Below are positions 48,985 to 60,567 of a stretch of 64,000 bases of DNA, one piece after another; the first letter of the stretch is position 1; the number at the start of each line of letters is the position of its first letter. The stretch comes from Motacilla alba alba. Lineage: Eukaryota > Chordata > Aves > Passeriformes > Motacillidae. Under the pieces are notes generated by a model. It had not been told where the DNA came from. It worked only from the letters and a program-made list of their open reading frames with translations, and searched no databases. Location of the stretch: NCBI RefSeq assembly GCF_015832195.1, contig NC_052046.1:33074911-33138910 (forward strand). Direction: 5' to 3'. The position numbers and the translations under genes were made by a program.

Positions 48985-49004
48985 CCCTCTCCCTCTCCCT
49001 CTCC
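48985..49004. repeat. (CCCTCT)n short repeat
   Basis: Three units of CCCTCT in the SNX2-SNX24 gap. Confidence 0.85.
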
Positions 49005-49679
49005 TGTGCTATTAATCTAGAAAGAAACAAGTTTGTTTTCAAAAGAAATTTCAAAAAGCTCATAGCATAAACCACAGACATTAGATAAATTTGTTTTCTG
49101 CCCATTTTTAAGGTATGTTTTCATACTTGAATCTACTTATGAAGATCACAACCTCTATGGTCATGGATTTATCACAGTAGCTACTCTAAAAGATCAGTGA
49201 GAGTGTGAGGTTGTCTCAGATAATGCCTGAGACTCTTCTGACTCACAAAGTGAGTTTTAAGATATGACTGTCTAATACAGTGGCAGTTTGTTGACATTTT
49301 GCAGTGCTTCCAAATGGTTTGAAGCTTGGAGTTGGCAAATTTGTGTGAAGTTAAAGCAGTTGCCTGTGCCAACAGCCTGGCCTCCTAAATGCACTTGGTA
49401 TTACACCTTCTGTTTCTGCCTCCATTACTCTTTAAGCCATTAAAACAGCTGCCTATTTTTGAGTCTTATTTAATTTCTCCAGTGGCAAGGAATCACCTAC
49501 AGTTCTCTGAAATGGTATGGTTTTCTCTGGTAAATAACAAAGGTAAGAGGTGGCTTCTTGGGAACACACACAACACAGGGAACTTACCTGAGTGCCGCAT
49601 TTTTTTCCTCTCTTAATTTCATGTCTGTTCACAACAGGCACTACTAAAGGTGCTGCATTTGTTTATTGACTGACCTGGT

Positions 49680-50475
49680 CATAGCAGAAGGCTGTGCTGC
49701 CATTCAGTGGGCTTGGTAGACTGCAGCATTGAGTGGCAAGAAGTGGTATGAAGTTCAGTAAGAGCAAATGTAGGGTCATGCACCTGGGGAGGAATAACCC
49801 CAAGTACCAGCACAGGTTGGGGGCTGACCTGCTGGAGAGCAGCTCTGTGGAGAAGCACCTGGGAGTCTTCGTGGATGACTGACCATGAGCTGGCAGTGCC
49901 CTTGTGGCCAGGAGAGCCCACAGTGTCCTGGGGTGCTTTGGGAAGAGTGTGGCCAACAGGTGGAAGGAGCTCCAGTGATGCCTCATCTGGAGTGTTGTGT
50001 TCAACTGTAGTCTTGGTACAAGAAAGACAAGGTACTACTAAAGAGGGTCTGGTGGAGGCCAAAAAATGATAAGGGATCTGGAGTGTCTCTCTTATGAGGA
50101 GAGACTGTGGGAGCTCAGCCTGTCTAGTCTGGAGAAGACAGAGGATCTCAACAATGCATACAAATATCTCAAAGTTGGGTGCCAAGAGGATGGTGCCAGA
50201 TTCTTTTCAGTAGTGCCCAGCAGTAGTATGAGGAGTAATAGCCATAAACTACAACACAAGAAATTCCACCTCGACCTGACAAAGAACTTTACACTGAGAG
50301 TGGCAGAGCACTGGAACAAGCTGCTCAGGGGAGCCCAGAGTCTTCTTCTCTCCCTCTCTCCAAATTCATATAGCTGTGCTCCTGTGTCACCTGCTCTAGG
50401 TGACCCTGCCTTGGCATGGGGTTGGTCTTGGTGATCTCCAGAAGTCCCTTCCACCCTAATGATTCTATGATTCCG
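49680..50475 (+). mobile_element. CR1 LINE 3' fragment, upstream of SNX24
   Basis: 5'-truncated CR1, sense to the genes. It reads through the end of the reverse-transcriptase ORF (recognisable pieces: LSYEERLWEL, NNAYKYLKVGCQEDGARFFS and TLRVAEHWNKLL at 50066-50350) and ends in the family's short 3' tail (CCTTCCACCC, then ATTCTATGATTC at 50462-50473). Small insertions and stops break the frame, so it is inactive. The left end is approximate. Confidence 0.9.
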
Positions 50476-50715
50476 GTTTGAGCTGCGGTGTGAATTCAGG
50501 ACTGGATAAATTCATCTCTCTGGAAGTTAATTTTTTTCCCTCCGTTTTTTGTGTGCTCCGCAGTGTGCTGCAGCTCTGGCAGAACCAGAAGCCCGACGCT
50601 GTCGAGCACCGTTTGTTTTAAACACGTTTTTTCCAGAGGAAGCTTCTCTTCTCCCGCCTCATCCCGGCGGCACGAGAGGCCGCGGGGGGCGGGGCCGAGT
50701 CCCGCTCCCGCCCCT

Positions 50716-50723
50716 GTCACGTG
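50716..50723 (+). promoter_or_regulatory. SNX24: SNX24 promoter E-box 1 (GTCACGTG)
   Basis: GTCACGTG, 66 bp upstream of the ATG, directly after a CCCGCCCC GC box. Confidence 0.75.
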
Positions 50724-50728
50724 GTGCA

Positions 50729-50740
50729 CGGTCACGTGAG
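50729..50740 (+). promoter_or_regulatory. SNX24: SNX24 promoter E-box 2 (CGGTCACGTGAG)
   Basis: GTCACGTG at 50731-50738, 15 bp after the first. The 12-mer is identical to the one at 14781-14792 in the SNX2 promoter. Confidence 0.78.
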
Positions 50741-50750
50741 GGGCGCGCAG

Positions 50751-50777
50751 ATGGCGGCGGCGGTGCCGCCGCGCTGA
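50751..50777 (+). other. SNX24: Possible upstream ORF of SNX24 (8 codons)
   Basis: ATG GCG ... CGC TGA encodes MAAAVPPR and ends 11 nt before the SNX24 ATG, in a different frame. C at -3 and G at +4 give a moderate start context. Whether it is transcribed depends on the start site, since its ATG is also the YY1-like element; if the start lies downstream, it is not in the mRNA. Confidence 0.35.
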
Positions 50778-50788
50778 GAGGAGCCGGC

Positions 50789-50848
50789 ATGGAGGTGTTC
50801 ATCCCGTCCTTCCGATACGAGGAGAGCGAGCTGGAACGGGGATACACG
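50789..50848 (+). CDS. SNX24: Sorting nexin-24 coding exon 1 (aa 1-20), rest outside the window
   Basis: Encodes MEVFIPSFRYEESELERGYT, which matches the start of SNX24 as I know it, then a GTGAGG donor. SNX24 is a PX-only sorting nexin of about 169 aa that binds phosphoinositides on endosomal membranes; these residues form the first PX strand. The ATG has G at -3 and G at +4. The exon sits in a CpG island with paired E-boxes, head to tail about 7.7 kb after SNX2, the same order as in human. I found no exon 2 before 64000, so intron 1 is longer than 13.1 kb. Confidence 0.93.
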
Positions 50849-51360
50849 GTGAGGTGCGCCGGGGCGGGGCACGCCCGCGCCTCGGGGAGGCCATGTGCCG
50901 GCAGCCAGCGGGGGCTGCGCTGCGGCGCTGGGCAGACGCCAGCGTGCCGGGGCCGCCCTGCCCCAGGCCAGCCCCGACCTGCCTTGCCCGGCCTTGCTGT
51001 GACCAGCGCAGCCCGTCCTTGCCCAGCCAGCCTTCTCCAGCTCTGCCCAGCTCTCTCCAGCATTGCCCTGCTAACCGTGTCCTGTACAGCCATCCCAGCC
51101 CTGCTGTGTACACCTCAGCCATGTCCTCCTTGTCCAGGCCGTCCTGGACGGAGCCGTGCCCTGCCCGGCGCAGCCCATCCCTGCTCTGCCCCTCTCGGCA
51201 CGGGAAGGATGGCCTCAGCCCGCCGGACTGCTGCTGCCTCACACGAGCGCTGTTCTGCGGGGCAGAGCGACAGCGGCGGGTGCAGCGTGACCTGCAGGGG
51301 AGGGGCGGCAGCTGCTCCCTCGCCGCTCGGCCCTGCGGGGTCCCGGACCCGTGCGGGGCC

Positions 51361-51735
51361 AAACACGGTGAAGGGGTTGGAGTATCTCTTGCATGTGAAA
51401 AGGCTGAGAGAGCCAGGACTGCTCATCCTCGAGAAGAAAAGGAGCAGGGCCGTCTCTTCAATATGTATAGATGATCTGAATGGCCAGAGTGAGGGGGCCA
51501 GACTCTTCGTGTTGGTGCCCAGTGACAGGAGAGGTGGCAGTGGGCAAACATCAGAACACAGGGAACGCTCCTTAAACATTAGACAAGAGTGGTTTGTTAT
51601 CATGAGGGTGGTTGAGCACTGACATAGGTTGCCCAGAGGACTGTGAAGTCTTCATGCTTGCAGGTTCTCAAAACTTTCCTGGACACTATCCTGGGTAGCC
51701 AGCTGTGTAGCTGGCTCTCCTTTAACAGGCAGATT
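51361..51735 (+). mobile_element. CR1 LINE 3' fragment in SNX24 intron 1
   Basis: Begins near AAGGGGTTGGAGTATCTC and carries the C-terminal CR1 reading frame (GARLFVLVPSDRRGGSG, EHRERSLNIRQEWFV, RVVEH), then decays near GGTAGCCAGCTGTGTAGCTG. It differs in subfamily character from the copy at 49.7-50.5 kb. Truncated and inactive; it lies at the 3' edge of the SNX24 CpG island. Confidence 0.88.
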
Positions 51736-53174
51736 AGTTTGCACAGTTTTTAGAGGTCCTTTTTGTTCTCTGTAGTTTTCTCACCTCACAAAACTATTGG
51801 ACAGTAGCACATTAACATGGTGCTGGTGAACACAGGTGGACCAAACCCCAAGGTATTTATCTGAAAGTGGATATTCAAATCTTGCTTCTTCTATTAAATA
51901 AATTCATTTAGTAGCTTAGAAAAAAAATTAAATCCTGTAGAACCTCTTAGAAGGTTAATCCATGTAGGCGTAGTTCCATGAAGCAAGTTCACCTTCCTTA
52001 TGCTTAATGCTGTATATTATTTGGTCCTCACTGCTAGCAAGTGTTTGCAGGCCCTGCAAAAGGTAAACCACTTTAGTTGTGTTAATGTGGGAGTGTAGCA
52101 GCATTAATATTTTTTCCTCTTAAAATGAACTTAATGAACTTAAATGTAAGTGACTCTCTGCAAGACACCTGTGTGATTTTGGGGACTTGGCTTTCAAACA
52201 TTTTGACTGAATGTGATTAAGTGTAATTACAATAGCACTGACTGATTCCATCACATCCTAGTTGAGCAGGTTAGTTGAAATGACAGAGTGAATTCTAAGA
52301 TGTGCATATTACACAAATAGGATTTTTCATAGTAATGTTTATTTTTAGTATTTGCATTTACTGAGTTTCTATTTCTTTAAATGTAATACTGTCTATGACT
52401 CCTGCTGTCTAGAGGATATGGGTTTTTTAAATTTCATAAATGTTAAGCTGTGTAAGCTTCAAAGAAATCAGAAATGAATCTGTATGGTTATAGGAGTCTT
52501 CCAAGAAAATGATCCTTAGAGTAAGCATGTTCTATGACAACACTGTTGATTGTTACAGCATTTTTCCTCTCAAGCCATTTACTGGTGGTGAGTCAGTCTC
52601 ATGGATCTGGAAGTTGCTGTAGTCAGTAGATTTTGGTAGTTTTTCCTGCATAATTATTTTGCCATTTTAGTCAGGTGAGCTGTCATATTCTACATCCCAT
52701 ACAAGACATGATCATACTTTATGATGACCATGAAACTGTACAAGGAATTGTAGCTAAAGTTTATCTGAGTCGGGAATGCTTGTAGAAGAGGATATGGAAA
52801 ACTGCCCTGATAATAACATTTTGTCTTTCCTTTGTGTTTTAAAGGGCTTATGGACTATTCATGAGAAAAACTTATGCCAGTCTAATTGCCAATTTGTGAT
52901 TATGTAAATAATTTGCATAAGTATTGTTCCAAGTACAGAAGTTCAAAGGGGTACACTATATGTCTTCCTTACAGCAAAACTGAGGTTAGTGAAAACTTAC
53001 CATTGCTCTGTACTAGCTATGAAATTATACAGGCAATCCACTTTATGTTAGTTTTCATCAGCAGCTTTACAATATTAGCATTTAATTTAAGTTTGATTTA
53101 AAGGTCAAAGAAAGTGTGCTCCCAACGAACAGTACTGGCAAACTAGTAACAAAAGTCAAGAAAGGCTCAGCTAC
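51736..53174 (+). other. SNX24: SNX24 intron 1 between two CR1 copies
   Basis: Plain AT-rich intron sequence. No exon, RNA gene or repeat family seen. Confidence 0.65.
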
Positions 53175-54810
53175 TTACCTTTTTTTGCTTCACTCTTCAT
53201 TTGTGGGTCTCTTTTTCCCACAGTTCTTGAGTGGATGGATTGCAAGGCAGGGAATGGGAAAGTAAGTTGTAAGAGATGATAAGGGTCATGAAGAACCTGA
53301 ACACACCTAAGACTATGGATGCTGATGAGATGCATGCCAGAATCCTGAGGGAGTTGGCTGATGTAGTTGCCAAGCCACTCTCCTTCATATTTAAAAAGTC
53401 ATGTGAAATCCCAAGTGACTGGAAAAAGGAGTTCCCATCTTTAAAGAGCATAGAAAGAAGGACCTTTCAAACTACCAACCTGTCAGTGTCACCTCCATGC
53501 CTGGGAAGATCACAGGACAGATCCTCCTAGAAGCTCTGCTAAGGCACATGGAGCACAGGGAGCCAGTACGGCTGCCCCAAGGGTGAGTCCCGCCCGACCA
53601 GCCTGGTGGCCTTCTGTGATGGAGTGGCTGCATCAGTGCTTAAGGGAAGGGCTGCAGGTGTCATTTCTCTGGACTTCAGTAAGGCCTTTGACATGGTCCC
53701 CTGTAACATCCTTCTCTCTAAATTGGAGAGATATGGATTCTGCAGATCAACTGTTAGATGGACAAGAATTTGTTGGAGGGTCACATCCAGAGGGTAGTGG
53801 TCAATGGCTCAGAGTCCCAATGGATGTCAGTGGCAAGTGGTGCCACCAGGGGTCTGTACTGGGTCTAGTAGTATTTAATATCTTCATCAATGACATAGAC
53901 AAGGGATCAAGTGCACTCTCAGCAAATTTGCAGATGACTCCAAGCTGAGTGGTGCGGTGGCTCTGCTGAAGACAGGATGCCATCCAGAGGGACCTGCATA
54001 AGCTCCAGAAGTGTGTCTGTGGGACCTTAATAAGATTCAGAAAGGCCAAGTGCAAGGTGCTGCACCTGGGTTTGGACAACCTCTGTTATCAGTCCAGGCT
54101 GGGAATGAAGGGATCGAAAACAGCCCTGTGAGAAGGACTTGGGGGTGCTGGTGGGTGAGAGGCTGGACATGCCCCAGCCATGGGCACTCACAGCCCAGAA
54201 AGCCAAATGTGTCCTGGGCTGCAACCAGAGCAGCGTGGCCAGCAGGGTAAGGGCGGGGATTCTGGCCCTCTGCTCTGCCTTGGTGAGACCCTACCTGGAA
54301 AGGATCTTGCCACATCCAGCTCTGGGGTCCCTAGCATAAGAAAGAGGACTGCTGGAATCAGTCCGGAAAAGAGCCACAAAAAATGGATCAGAGGCATGAA
54401 GCACCTCTGCTTTCCTCTTTCAGAGGCTAAGAGAGTTCATGTGTCCAACCTGGAGAAGAGAGGACTCTGGTGCTCCATTTTTGCAGTAAACATGGCTTTT
54501 AAGAAAGATGAGGACAGGCTTTTGTAGTAGGTCTTTTTCAGTGGAACAAGGAGAGTGCTTTTAAACTAAAAGAGGGCAGATTCAGATTAGACGTAAGGAG
54601 CACAGTTTTTACAGTGAGCATAGCGAAACCCTGCACAGGTTGCCCAGAAAGGTTTCAAATGGCCCATCCCTGGAAACATTTAAGGCCAGTCTGGATGGGA
54701 CTCTCAGCAACCTGATCTAGATGAAGATGTCCCTGCTCATTGCAGAAGGAGAGAATTAGATGACCTTTAAAAGTCCCTTCCTACCCAAACTATTAAACGA
54801 TTATGTGATC
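53175..54810 (+). mobile_element. Decayed 1.6-kb CR1 LINE in SNX24 intron 1
   Basis: The longest CR1 copy here, in sense orientation. Reverse-transcriptase remnants appear in order but in shifted frames: [19 protein letters not shown] (53330-53395), a fingers/palm part with [20 protein letters not shown] (53666-53728), VFNIFINDIDKGSS (53868-53910) and the 3' region to KVPF-like AAAGTCCCTTCCTACCC (54770-54786). Frameshifts and stops break it into several pieces and a region around the catalytic motif is out of frame, so it is a pseudogene. The 5' half of the element is missing. Confidence 0.92.
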
Positions 54811-57800
54811 ACAGAAGTACCACTTTACACAGTTGATAATTTTACTGTTGTCTATCCCACAAGTGCTAACTTGCTCAAAATTAAAGTGTTTTTTGGACTG
54901 GAGTAGCTGGAACAAGGAACTAACTATCGGAGCTTATGCAACTGAGAATAGCAGAAAAGGATGATGGAAGCAGATAGAAGATTGCTGACTTGCAGACTGC
55001 CCACCAGCCTAGTCACATGCCAGTGGGTTACAGAGGGTGCCCTTTGCACTGTGACTGCTGGGGCCATTGTAGACATGCAGCAGTCAAGGGTGGTTTTCTG
55101 AGAAGAGTGGTGATGGTTGTCCTAGTGTCTTGGCTAGAAACTGTGACAATGATGACCTCCTGCATGAAATGAGAGACTGAAGGGAGAGTTGTTCCTCTCT
55201 ATGGTGACTCTGCATTGCAACTGTAGCACGCTTCCCTGACATCCCTGTGTTTCTAGTTCCTTATCTTTAGCAGAACAGAATCCAGTTCCCCTGGATGCAG
55301 GCTGCTACTGTATATTCTTACTTCCTGGAAAGAAAGGACACAAAAGGGATACTTGTCCTTTTTCTTTATGGGAATTCATTACCAACTTATTGGTTTGTTT
55401 TCAGCTTAAGCCTTAGATTGTTTTCTTTTTTTCTGTGGTGTGGCTAGGTAGCACTTGGAAAGTGGAATGGCCAGAGATCCATCAGTTCTGTGGAGAGGGA
55501 GGAAATGACTTGCCATAGAAAGTGGAAATTTCTGTCTAGCTTCAGAGGGAAAACTACAGTGCAATTATGAAACAGAAAGGGAGGTCTTGACCAGAGAAGT
55601 AAAATACTAGGTATATAAAAGATTAGAAAGAAAAATTAGGGAAAAATGTTATTATACAATGCTTGAGATTGGGTTCTGTCAATAAAGTAAATGGGAAACA
55701 CACTTCTTTCAAAAGTGTTTGTTTCAGGAGCTCAGCTTTTCTAAAGCACTGTTCCTCTGATATAAAATCTTGAAAGTCTTTTTCCCTCATTCCGTACACA
55801 AAAAAACCCAAACAAAAACCCCAGACTAAACTTGCACTTGTTCCAGTGCTCTTTGGAGTCTACATAAAATGATGAAACACAGAATATGGGAAATGTCAGT
55901 TTTCTTGGTGGACAATTAAATTTCATTGTCAGTTTAAATTGATGACACTAGCTTCTAAACTATTGAGCCTGTGCTAATAAATGCAACAGTTGTTCATAAT
56001 TTGGCAGTGAATGACCTTTAAATGTAGGCGCTTACTAAGGATGTCTCTAGAGAACAATTCAACTTCAAAATGACACCCACGTGTTCTTGTTGTCATTTAA
56101 ATATGCTCCCTTTGTCAATAACAGAATAATAAATACTAGTTAGATTTCTAATGTTGATTCAGATCCCAGGAAACTTACTGAATAAATTAGTGTACATTTG
56201 ATTTATATTGACCAAAAAAATTTTACAGTGGTATATTGCAGGTCAAGGTGACATACATTTAAATGTGTTGTAGAGCAGAGGGCATACTTGACTGACACAA
56301 CTGCTTACTGCATTTTTAATTAACACTTCCAATACTACTCTCTAAATTGCTCCTGGAGTTGCAAATGTAGAATCAACATCTGACATGTAAGATCATAAAC
56401 TAATGTGGTTTTTTTGAAAGCTCATTGGCTTTACCTCCATAGAAGCAGCAGTTTAATTACAAGGCTGTACTTCTCTTTATGGAAGTATAAAATGACAAGG
56501 ATCTAAAATTTGGTATAGTTTATGTATTTCAGCATTCTTTGCTGTTAAAATTAATGTACATAGAGTCAAAAAGGGAAGTTTTTAGTTGTTCTTCTATGAA
56601 GACCTAGAATAAGCCACTATAGCAAATTATAAAGGGGCAATATTTATTAATTTTTAAATTATAAAATATGGAGGGAGTAATTATGAGTTTATGGAAAAAG
56701 ATTTCTAAGTATTAGTATTAGTGTTCTAGCCCTTTCACTTTCACTTATCTAGACAGTGTAAACTTGGTAGTTTATCTGAACAGATTTTGAGTGCCTTGAG
56801 TATGAAATCTACCAGCATGAAGACTACTTGCATACCAGTTGGGCTTTTGTAAGCTCACCATGTATTAACCTTGTGTCACAAGTTGAAATCAGTGACACAG
56901 CAGTCACACCAAGTTCAAGGAAGTTAAATGGAAGTATTCAGTCTACTAGATCTAATTAGTCTTTTACAGTCTCGGTGTCTTCATAGAGGGTTTTCAAATG
57001 TCCTGGTTTCTTTACAGGGGAGTTGGAGTAGGTCTGTTGCATTTCTCTCCTACAGGGGTGGTGAAGATGATAAAAGACAATTTGACAGATTCAGTGATTC
57101 TGTAATGTCAGAAAAATGCTATTTTGATCATTGGTTTTGGTGGATTTGATGTTCCAATGAAGATGGAACACATTAGGGGAGAAAATAGACTAGGTAATTT
57201 AAGACACATTGCTGTTTCTAAAAATACGTTTTTTCCCTTTTTTTTTTTTTAGTGAATAACTTCTGCATTTGTCTGCAGTGATGATTAAATTTCTTTCCTC
57301 CAGTCAATTTTCCAGTTTGACAGACTTTGTCAGTGGTATGAAACTGACCACTTGGTTTGCAGTGGGAGCTTGAGGAGTGTGAAGTAAGACGCAAAGAATT
57401 TTGCAGTGCACATGATGGCAGCTAAATAAGAAAATAGGAAAAGTTAAAGCAAAGGTGAAAACTGGCTGAATTTGTATACAGTGATCAGTTAGAGCTGTGG
57501 GTAGATCAGACAGAAACATGTAGCTCCAGTGATCTCCAATTGCTGGACAATTGCCTGAAGGCCCCTGATTCACAGTCATGGAATCTTATTGGAAAGGGCC
57601 ATGTAAGATTTCTCTGAGCACGAGGTACCTTTTGCTTTATTTGTGATGGGAGGCTTTACAGCTGAGTCGAGAAGCAGCAGCATGATTACCTCTATCAATT
57701 TTCCATCTGAAAGAGCGAAGGTTGACACATTCTATCAGTACACTATAACTGCAAAGCATGCATTATCCATTCATCTCCCAGTTTCTACTGGTTTGCAGTT

Positions 57801-60469
57801 TTAATGAGGAATTTACGTTTTCAGAAAGATTGGAGGTAGCAGGGCATTCAGACATGCATCACAATAAAGATATATTTGAATTCCACTGTATCTTTGGGAG
57901 GTATTGGTGACAACATTTTAATAGTAATGTAATACTATTAGTGGAATTATTTCATGAGAGAATTCATGCTTAACTGCTCCTGGTGATGTTTGCAGATAGC
58001 ATCAAGTCATGATAATTGTAAAATCTTGTCCACAAAGATAGTGTCAAACAAGTACATAGTACATTCTTCATTAGCCAGGAGTGAAAACACACCAGACTTT
58101 AAAATGCAGCATAAGGGAAGATGGAATAGATTTCTCTCTTTTTCTTACTGCAATGCAATTTTAATTGGTCTTTGAATTGTTTAGCACCTGATGTAATTCA
58201 TTCCAGGTTTAATTGATAGTTAGTCACCATTGATAAGGGATTTATTAAGTTATTTTTGAATTTCACTTGGAATGTGATACCTAAGAGGTGCTTCTGTGCA
58301 GAGTGCTTGGTGAGATAGCTTCAGTGCTGCATTTGAGTACAGTGGAAATACTTGGTTTAGGTATGCACCATGAAGTGTGCTAATGGAGCTTTCAAGCCAC
58401 TGTATTCTGAGTACTCTTACTATCAGTAGCCATTATATTTTTGTGTTTACAGGAATTATATGAGGACTCATATCAATTTTTCATTTTCAGTTTTCTATAA
58501 GCCTGAAATTTCTGTGGTTTGGGGAAGACTAAAATAGCATTTTGGAGAATGTTCTGTGAGAGGATTTTAAAAACAAAGCAGATGTGTTATCATTCCCTTT
58601 GAAAGTAGCATTGTATTCTTAATTGAAAATGAAAGGAGAAGTGTATGTTGTCTGTTAATAAACTTCTGAGGTCTCATGATAAGTCTTACAGCTAGAGCAT
58701 GAATACTTTCTTCCTGTAAACAGTCTTTTTAAAATTATTATTTCAACCTATATATTGTGTTATAAATTTTGCATCTCATAAACCAATAAATGTAGTAGGG
58801 TTTTGTTTTGTTTTGTCTTTTTTAATAAAGTATTTGGGGCACAGCAGTCAGGCTTGGATACTTTCAGGCATTGAAATAAGATGAGACAGATGGAGTATAC
58901 CATGAGTGAGGAGCGCCATGACCTTGCCAGGTTCAAAACAAAGTGTGTTTCTTCTCATTCCTCCTCTGAGGGTGCAGTGAGAGCTCCACCTCTCGTTCAA
59001 AAAAACCCTTTGGTTCTTGGAGTGTATACATAGGAAATCTGAGAAAATTACTTTGGATATTGAATTTGCCCTCAATGTGGGGTACTGACTATGGTAAGTA
59101 ATTTATGAGAAGTGACAGCCAAACCTCCACTGCAACCTCCATCTAGTGTATTATTTATTTAGATGTCACAGTGTTTGTGGGTCCCAGCTAAGTTCAGGCC
59201 TCTGTGAGACAGTTGTGGATTAATGCACATGCTACTCTGAGTTTCAAAAGTCAGTCTTGAAGGGGGTTGCCTACACTTGATAATAGTTGTTTCCTGATGA
59301 GATACTGTGAAAAGCATTACATATCCAAAAAGATATTCTTACTATTTGAGTACTTAATTCTTTAACAGAGTGAAACAGTGTAAAACTTCTGTGAAAATCT
59401 TCTGTCCCACTCGGTTACCTTGAAAACAGTAAGATAAGAATTACCAATCTTCATGATTTTATTTTTTATATATCTTGTCTCTCCTGTAATTGATTCATTT
59501 TTAAAAAATGGACCCCTTTTTTATACCAGAGCAGAAGGTATTCAAGTGCTGCAGTATCTTCAGGTTGGAAAATAATGAAATCCAAAGATTTCCTTATAAT
59601 TTTTTACAAAAGGATAAACAAAATCTTGATTAGGTAATGAAATAATCATTTGTTCAGCAGCAAGTCTACATTGATTACAATATACTGCTTTTATGAAAAA
59701 GGACCCTTACGCGTTGAGAAATACAGCTGACTGCCTTTACTTCTGTTTTTTCACAGAACTCTTCCTTTGTGAATAGATTCCCTTCTCTACTCTTTATTTA
59801 GAAATCAAGCTCTTACCAGGAATAGGACTCCCTGATCATGTGTCTTCCTTGCAGTTAGTTGTGATGGTAATTACAGTCTGACTTTCTTTTAAGATGTGGA
59901 GAAAGCAGAAAAGGAATATGTTTTCAGTTTATTAGTAAATTAATGGACTAGTAAATTTATGGTAATGTCAGGGAATGTAATAAAAATATTAACTTAGTTT
60001 TAAATATGCGAAGAAATGGATATTAAAGAAAAAAATGCACATCAACATTGGATTTGAAAGTTACGCCATTATAGAATCCGAAAACATATTAGCCTGTTAT
60101 TTTTCTGATTTGTTCCAAATTCTAAGAAGAATTATCTCCTGTGTTGACATACTTCTTATAAAATTTTGAAATACTTCCTTCTTAAAAACAAGATTGAGAA
60201 CATTTGAAACCTGTTTTCTAATTAGACATTCATTTTCCCACTAAAAGTCAAAGACTTCCCTTCTAGGTTTATGTTCTAGTGAGGGAGCATAAAAAGTCAG
60301 TGACAATATATGTTTTTGGTGTTGAATAGAAAATGCCAAAGCCCTTTCCTTTTGATGAGTGTTCAGAATGTGGATGTGATTGTGTGATTGGTAGGAATAC
60401 CATTTTTGCACCATTGCCTTTGACACAGTGACTAGAAAGCTCAAGTAGATTCTGAAGTATGAATGAGTT

Positions 60470-60567
60470 TGGGGTGGATTTTTTGTTGTTTTGCTTGGTT
60501 TACTGTTTGTTGTTTGGTTTTGGGGGTGTTTTTTGGTGAGTTTTGTTGGGGTTTTTTATTTATTAAT
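60470..60567. repeat. T/G-rich low-complexity tract in SNX24 intron 1
   Basis: TTTTGTTG, GGTTTTGGGGGTG and GTTGGGGTTTT words; little C or A on the plus strand. Confidence 0.85.

Larger units (their letters stand above)
43516..49679. other. SNX2-SNX24 intergenic region
   Basis: Apart from the SINE at 45.3 kb, two short tandem duplications and a CCCTCT repeat, nothing is recognised. No conserved exon, so the two sorting nexin genes are direct neighbours. Confidence 0.7.
50640..51360 (+). promoter_or_regulatory. SNX24: SNX24 CpG-island promoter and start of intron 1
   Basis: GC- and CpG-rich stretch with a GC box (GGGGGCGGGGC, 50685-50695), GTCACGTG twice and a YY1-like CAGATGGCGGC (50748-50758). 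No TATA box. Beyond about 50960 it becomes a C/T-rich, loosely repetitive stretch (CCAGCCCTGCCC-like) to about 51200. One CR1 copy ends 165 bp before the island and another starts right at its 3' edge. Confidence 0.85.

Noticed and set aside
49663..50454. Minus-strand frames of 113-168 codons near 50 kb
   Set aside because: They are antisense to a CR1 copy whose sense frame encodes the recognisable RT C-terminus.
50549..51622. 357-codon plus-strand open frame over the SNX24 promoter
   Set aside because: It runs through the CpG island, contains SNX24 exon 1 in frame, then reads intron 1 and CR1 sequence. Length comes from GC-rich composition; the real exon ends at the GTGAGG donor at 50849.
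53276..53948. Reverse transcriptase as part of a retron or other novel system
   Set aside because: The protein pieces and the order of segments match avian CR1; frames are broken and it sits in an intron.
56928..57149. Candidate SNX24 exon 2 (frame beginning MEVFS)
   Set aside because: The resemblance to the SNX24 start is only the first four residues; the rest does not match a PX domain and there are no fitting splice sites.
57575..57640. Short antisense CR1 tail
   Set aside because: Only a loose similarity (CAGTCATGGAATCTTATTGG); too short and diverged to call.
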